This document shows positions 12,460 to 13,752 of a stretch of DNA of 13,752 nucleotides, in pieces. The position numbers were made by a program, and so were the translations under genes. The notes under the pieces are model-generated. The model searched no databases, was not told where the DNA came from, and saw only the letters and a program-made list of their open reading frames with translations. The stretch lies in NCBI GenBank assembly GCA_025935735.1, contig JAICUS010000102.1, positions 1 through 13,752 on the forward strand, in the 5' to 3' direction. The stretch is from Solirubrobacteraceae bacterium. Lineage in GTDB: Bacteria > Actinomycetota > Thermoleophilia > Solirubrobacterales > Solirubrobacteraceae. Each line of letters starts with the position of its first letter. Positions within the stretch are counted from its first letter, which is position 1.

Positions 12460-13731
12460 GTGGCGGCCGCCGCCGTTGTTCTGGTGCTTGGCAGCGGCTA
12501 TGTCGCCGTCCCGCCGCTGCGCGCCGCCGTCGACGATGTTGCGGGCACGTTCTCCGGCTGGCTGGACGGTGTGGGGGGCGCCGTTCCCGGCCGGCCGCTC
12601 GGCGCCCATGAGCAGGCGCCCGACTACTTTCGCGACCCGAGCCTGACCGCCGACCCGCGGGTCATCGCTCAGGCCGGTGGCTACAAGCTCTACGCCGCCC
12701 GCGAGGCGGACGGCGACCGCATCGACTTCGATCTCGGCGACACCGGCGTCGGCCTCGGGTTCACCCCGGACGACTTCCGCGATCGCACCGTCATCGTGCT
12801 CGGCCCGGGCGCGATGCAACACGCCGACGAGCGCGGTCATCCCGCCGCGCCACCAGCGAACTGGACGGCGTTCACGATCGCGCGCCACGGGCTCGACGGT
12901 TGGCTGCCGCCGCGGTGGCGGCTGGCGGCGAGCTCGCAGACCCCGCGCTTGGGCGACCCGCGGGAGATCATGACCGCGGCGACGTTCACGCTCGGCCAGA
13001 CGACCGGCCGCTGCACCTCGCTGCCGGCGGGCGCGATCGCGGCAATGGCCCCGACCGACGCGCTCGTCTCGGTACAGGAACGCGGCACCGGGACGCCGGC
13101 GACGGGCTTCCCGCCCCGGCCCGTGCACTTCGGCCCCGTGGGTTCCCCCGGCGTCCAGCTGCTGCTGCGCGGCTGCCTGAACACGACCCCGCCGGTCCGC
13201 ACGTCGTGGATCGCGTTCAGCGACGGCGATCGCCGCCTTGACGCGCTCGTGGTGCTCGGCAACGCGGCCGGCGCCGAGACCCAACGCGACGCGTTCGGAC
13301 TACTCGACCGCCTGCACTTCGACCAGCAGTTCCACCCCGCCTGGCGAGGCGTCCAGCCACGCCCAATAGGTCACGATCGGCCGTTCGCGACCAGCCAGTA
13401 CCGCGACGGGCACTGCCCCGAGCACGTCGTCGCGCTCGGCCGCGGCGCACTCGCCCAAGCGCGCCGCGCGGCGATCCAGCAAGCTCACCTGACCTACCCC
13501 GGCCGCGACCTGCGCGGCGCCTACACCACCAGCGCGAGCATCGTGACCCTGGGCACGCCACGCTCCGCGGATGCCCAGCAGTGCGGCCTGCTCGACAGGA
13601 CGGTGCTCGTCGGCCTGCACCTACCGGCACCCGACCACAGCGCGAGCATGTCCCAAGGGGCCGTCTACGTGTCCCGCGTCCACCCACCCGACCGTGCGGC
13701 CCGTTACCAAGTCTGGGGTCTTGAGCACTGA
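12460..13731 (+). CDS. Two-part exported or membrane-anchored protein of unknown function, probably 5'-truncated
   Basis: The 423-residue frame starts at GTG 12460 with a hydrophobic run (AAAAVVLVLGSGYVAV) that could be a membrane anchor. The first part (about 1-290) has GGYKLYAAREADGDRIDFDL, a central GRCTSLPAGAIAAMAPTDAL and RTSWIAFSDGDRRLDALVVLG. The second part (about 305-423) begins SQYRDGHCPEH and contains RRAAIQQAHLTYPGRDLRGA, QQCGLLDRTVLVGLHLP and SASMSQGAVYVSRV. Four cysteines lie outside the anchor. I do not recognise a family. The frame stays open upstream to 12391 and would add an Arg-rich stretch (LERIAHRPRGRRGRRR), a plausible cytoplasmic end, but that stretch has no start codon and an in-frame TGA is at 12388. 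GTG 12460 has no ribosome site or TANNNT box, so the original start may be lost. Confidence 0.65.
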   Translation: MAAAAVVLVLGSGYVAVPPLRAAVDDVAGTFSGWLDGVGGAVPGRPLGAHEQAPDYFRDPSLTADPRVIAQAGGYKLYAAREADGDRIDFDLGDTGVGLGFTPDDFRDRTVIVLGPGAMQHADERGHPAAPPANWTAFTIARHGLDGWLPPRWRLAASSQTPRLGDPREIMTAATFTLGQTTGRCTSLPAGAIAAMAPTDALVSVQERGTGTPATGFPPRPVHFGPVGSPGVQLLLRGCLNTTPPVRTSWIAFSDGDRRLDALVVLGNAAGAETQRDAFGLLDRLHFDQQFHPAWRGVQPRPIGHDRPFATSQYRDGHCPEHVVALGRGALAQARRAAIQQAHLTYPGRDLRGAYTTSASIVTLGTPRSADAQQCGLLDRTVLVGLHLPAPDHSASMSQGAVYVSRVHPPDRAARYQVWGLEH

Positions 13732-13739
13732 GAACGGCG

Positions 13740-13752
13740 ATGACTGCGAGCG
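13740..13752 (+). other. Possible start of a further gene at the right edge
   Basis: ATG 13740-13742 opens a frame (M-T-A-S) that runs off the window eight bases after the previous stop. Only four codons are visible, so this is no more than a possible start. Confidence 0.2.

Noticed and set aside
1..13752. CRISPR arrays, insertion sequences, integrases or phage genes
   Set aside because: No direct-repeat arrays, transposase motifs or phage proteins were seen on either strand; the only repeats in a row are the three operators.

Overview
The window is very GC-rich, with GTG starts, GTGA overlaps and small intergenic gaps. It looks like a chromosomal segment of a high-GC actinobacterium. The gene set and the two lineage-flavoured secreted proteins suggest Thermoleophilia (Solirubrobacter/Conexibacter-like), but that placement is an inference.

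Layout. 2-604: the C-terminal end of glycine dehydrogenase subunit 2 (gcvPB). 717-1283: a small secreted protein of unknown function with a strong Shine-Dalgarno, a possibly folded leader and a strong terminator hairpin. 1346-3693: trpS, scpA and scpB. 3862-4731 (minus): a TerC/Alx-family membrane protein behind a yybP-ykoY manganese riboswitch. 4917-6653: a secreted arylsulfotransferase-family protein. 6650-7624 (minus): rlmN. 7646-8700: rluB and aroH. 8701-10430 (minus): a DrrAB-like ABC exporter, divergent from a TetR regulator (10464-11147) across a 33-bp gap containing repeated operators. 11162-12241: hisC. 12242-12459: a spacer with a tRNA-like remnant. 12460-13731: a protein of unknown function that seems to have lost its normal 5' end.

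How the genes fit together. trpS, scpAB, rluB, aroH and hisC form a housekeeping backbone: Trp-tRNA charging, condensin, 23S rRNA pseudouridylation, chorismate mutase and an aminotransferase. Two blocks interrupt it: terC/sulfotransferase/rlmN, and the exporter with its repressor. aroH and hisC together would suit prephenate/phenylalanine/tyrosine synthesis as well as histidine synthesis.

Regulation is the richest part. (1) The terC leader shows both the conserved manganese aptamer and a 10-bp alternative helix that would hide the Shine-Dalgarno. (2) Three copies of CGTAC-N3-GTACG cover both promoters of the tetR/exporter pair. (3) Eight genes carry a TANNNT box 7-12 nt before the start codon and no Shine-Dalgarno, pointing to widespread leaderless or near-leaderless transcripts. 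In two cases the upstream gene's stop codon supplies the TA of that box.
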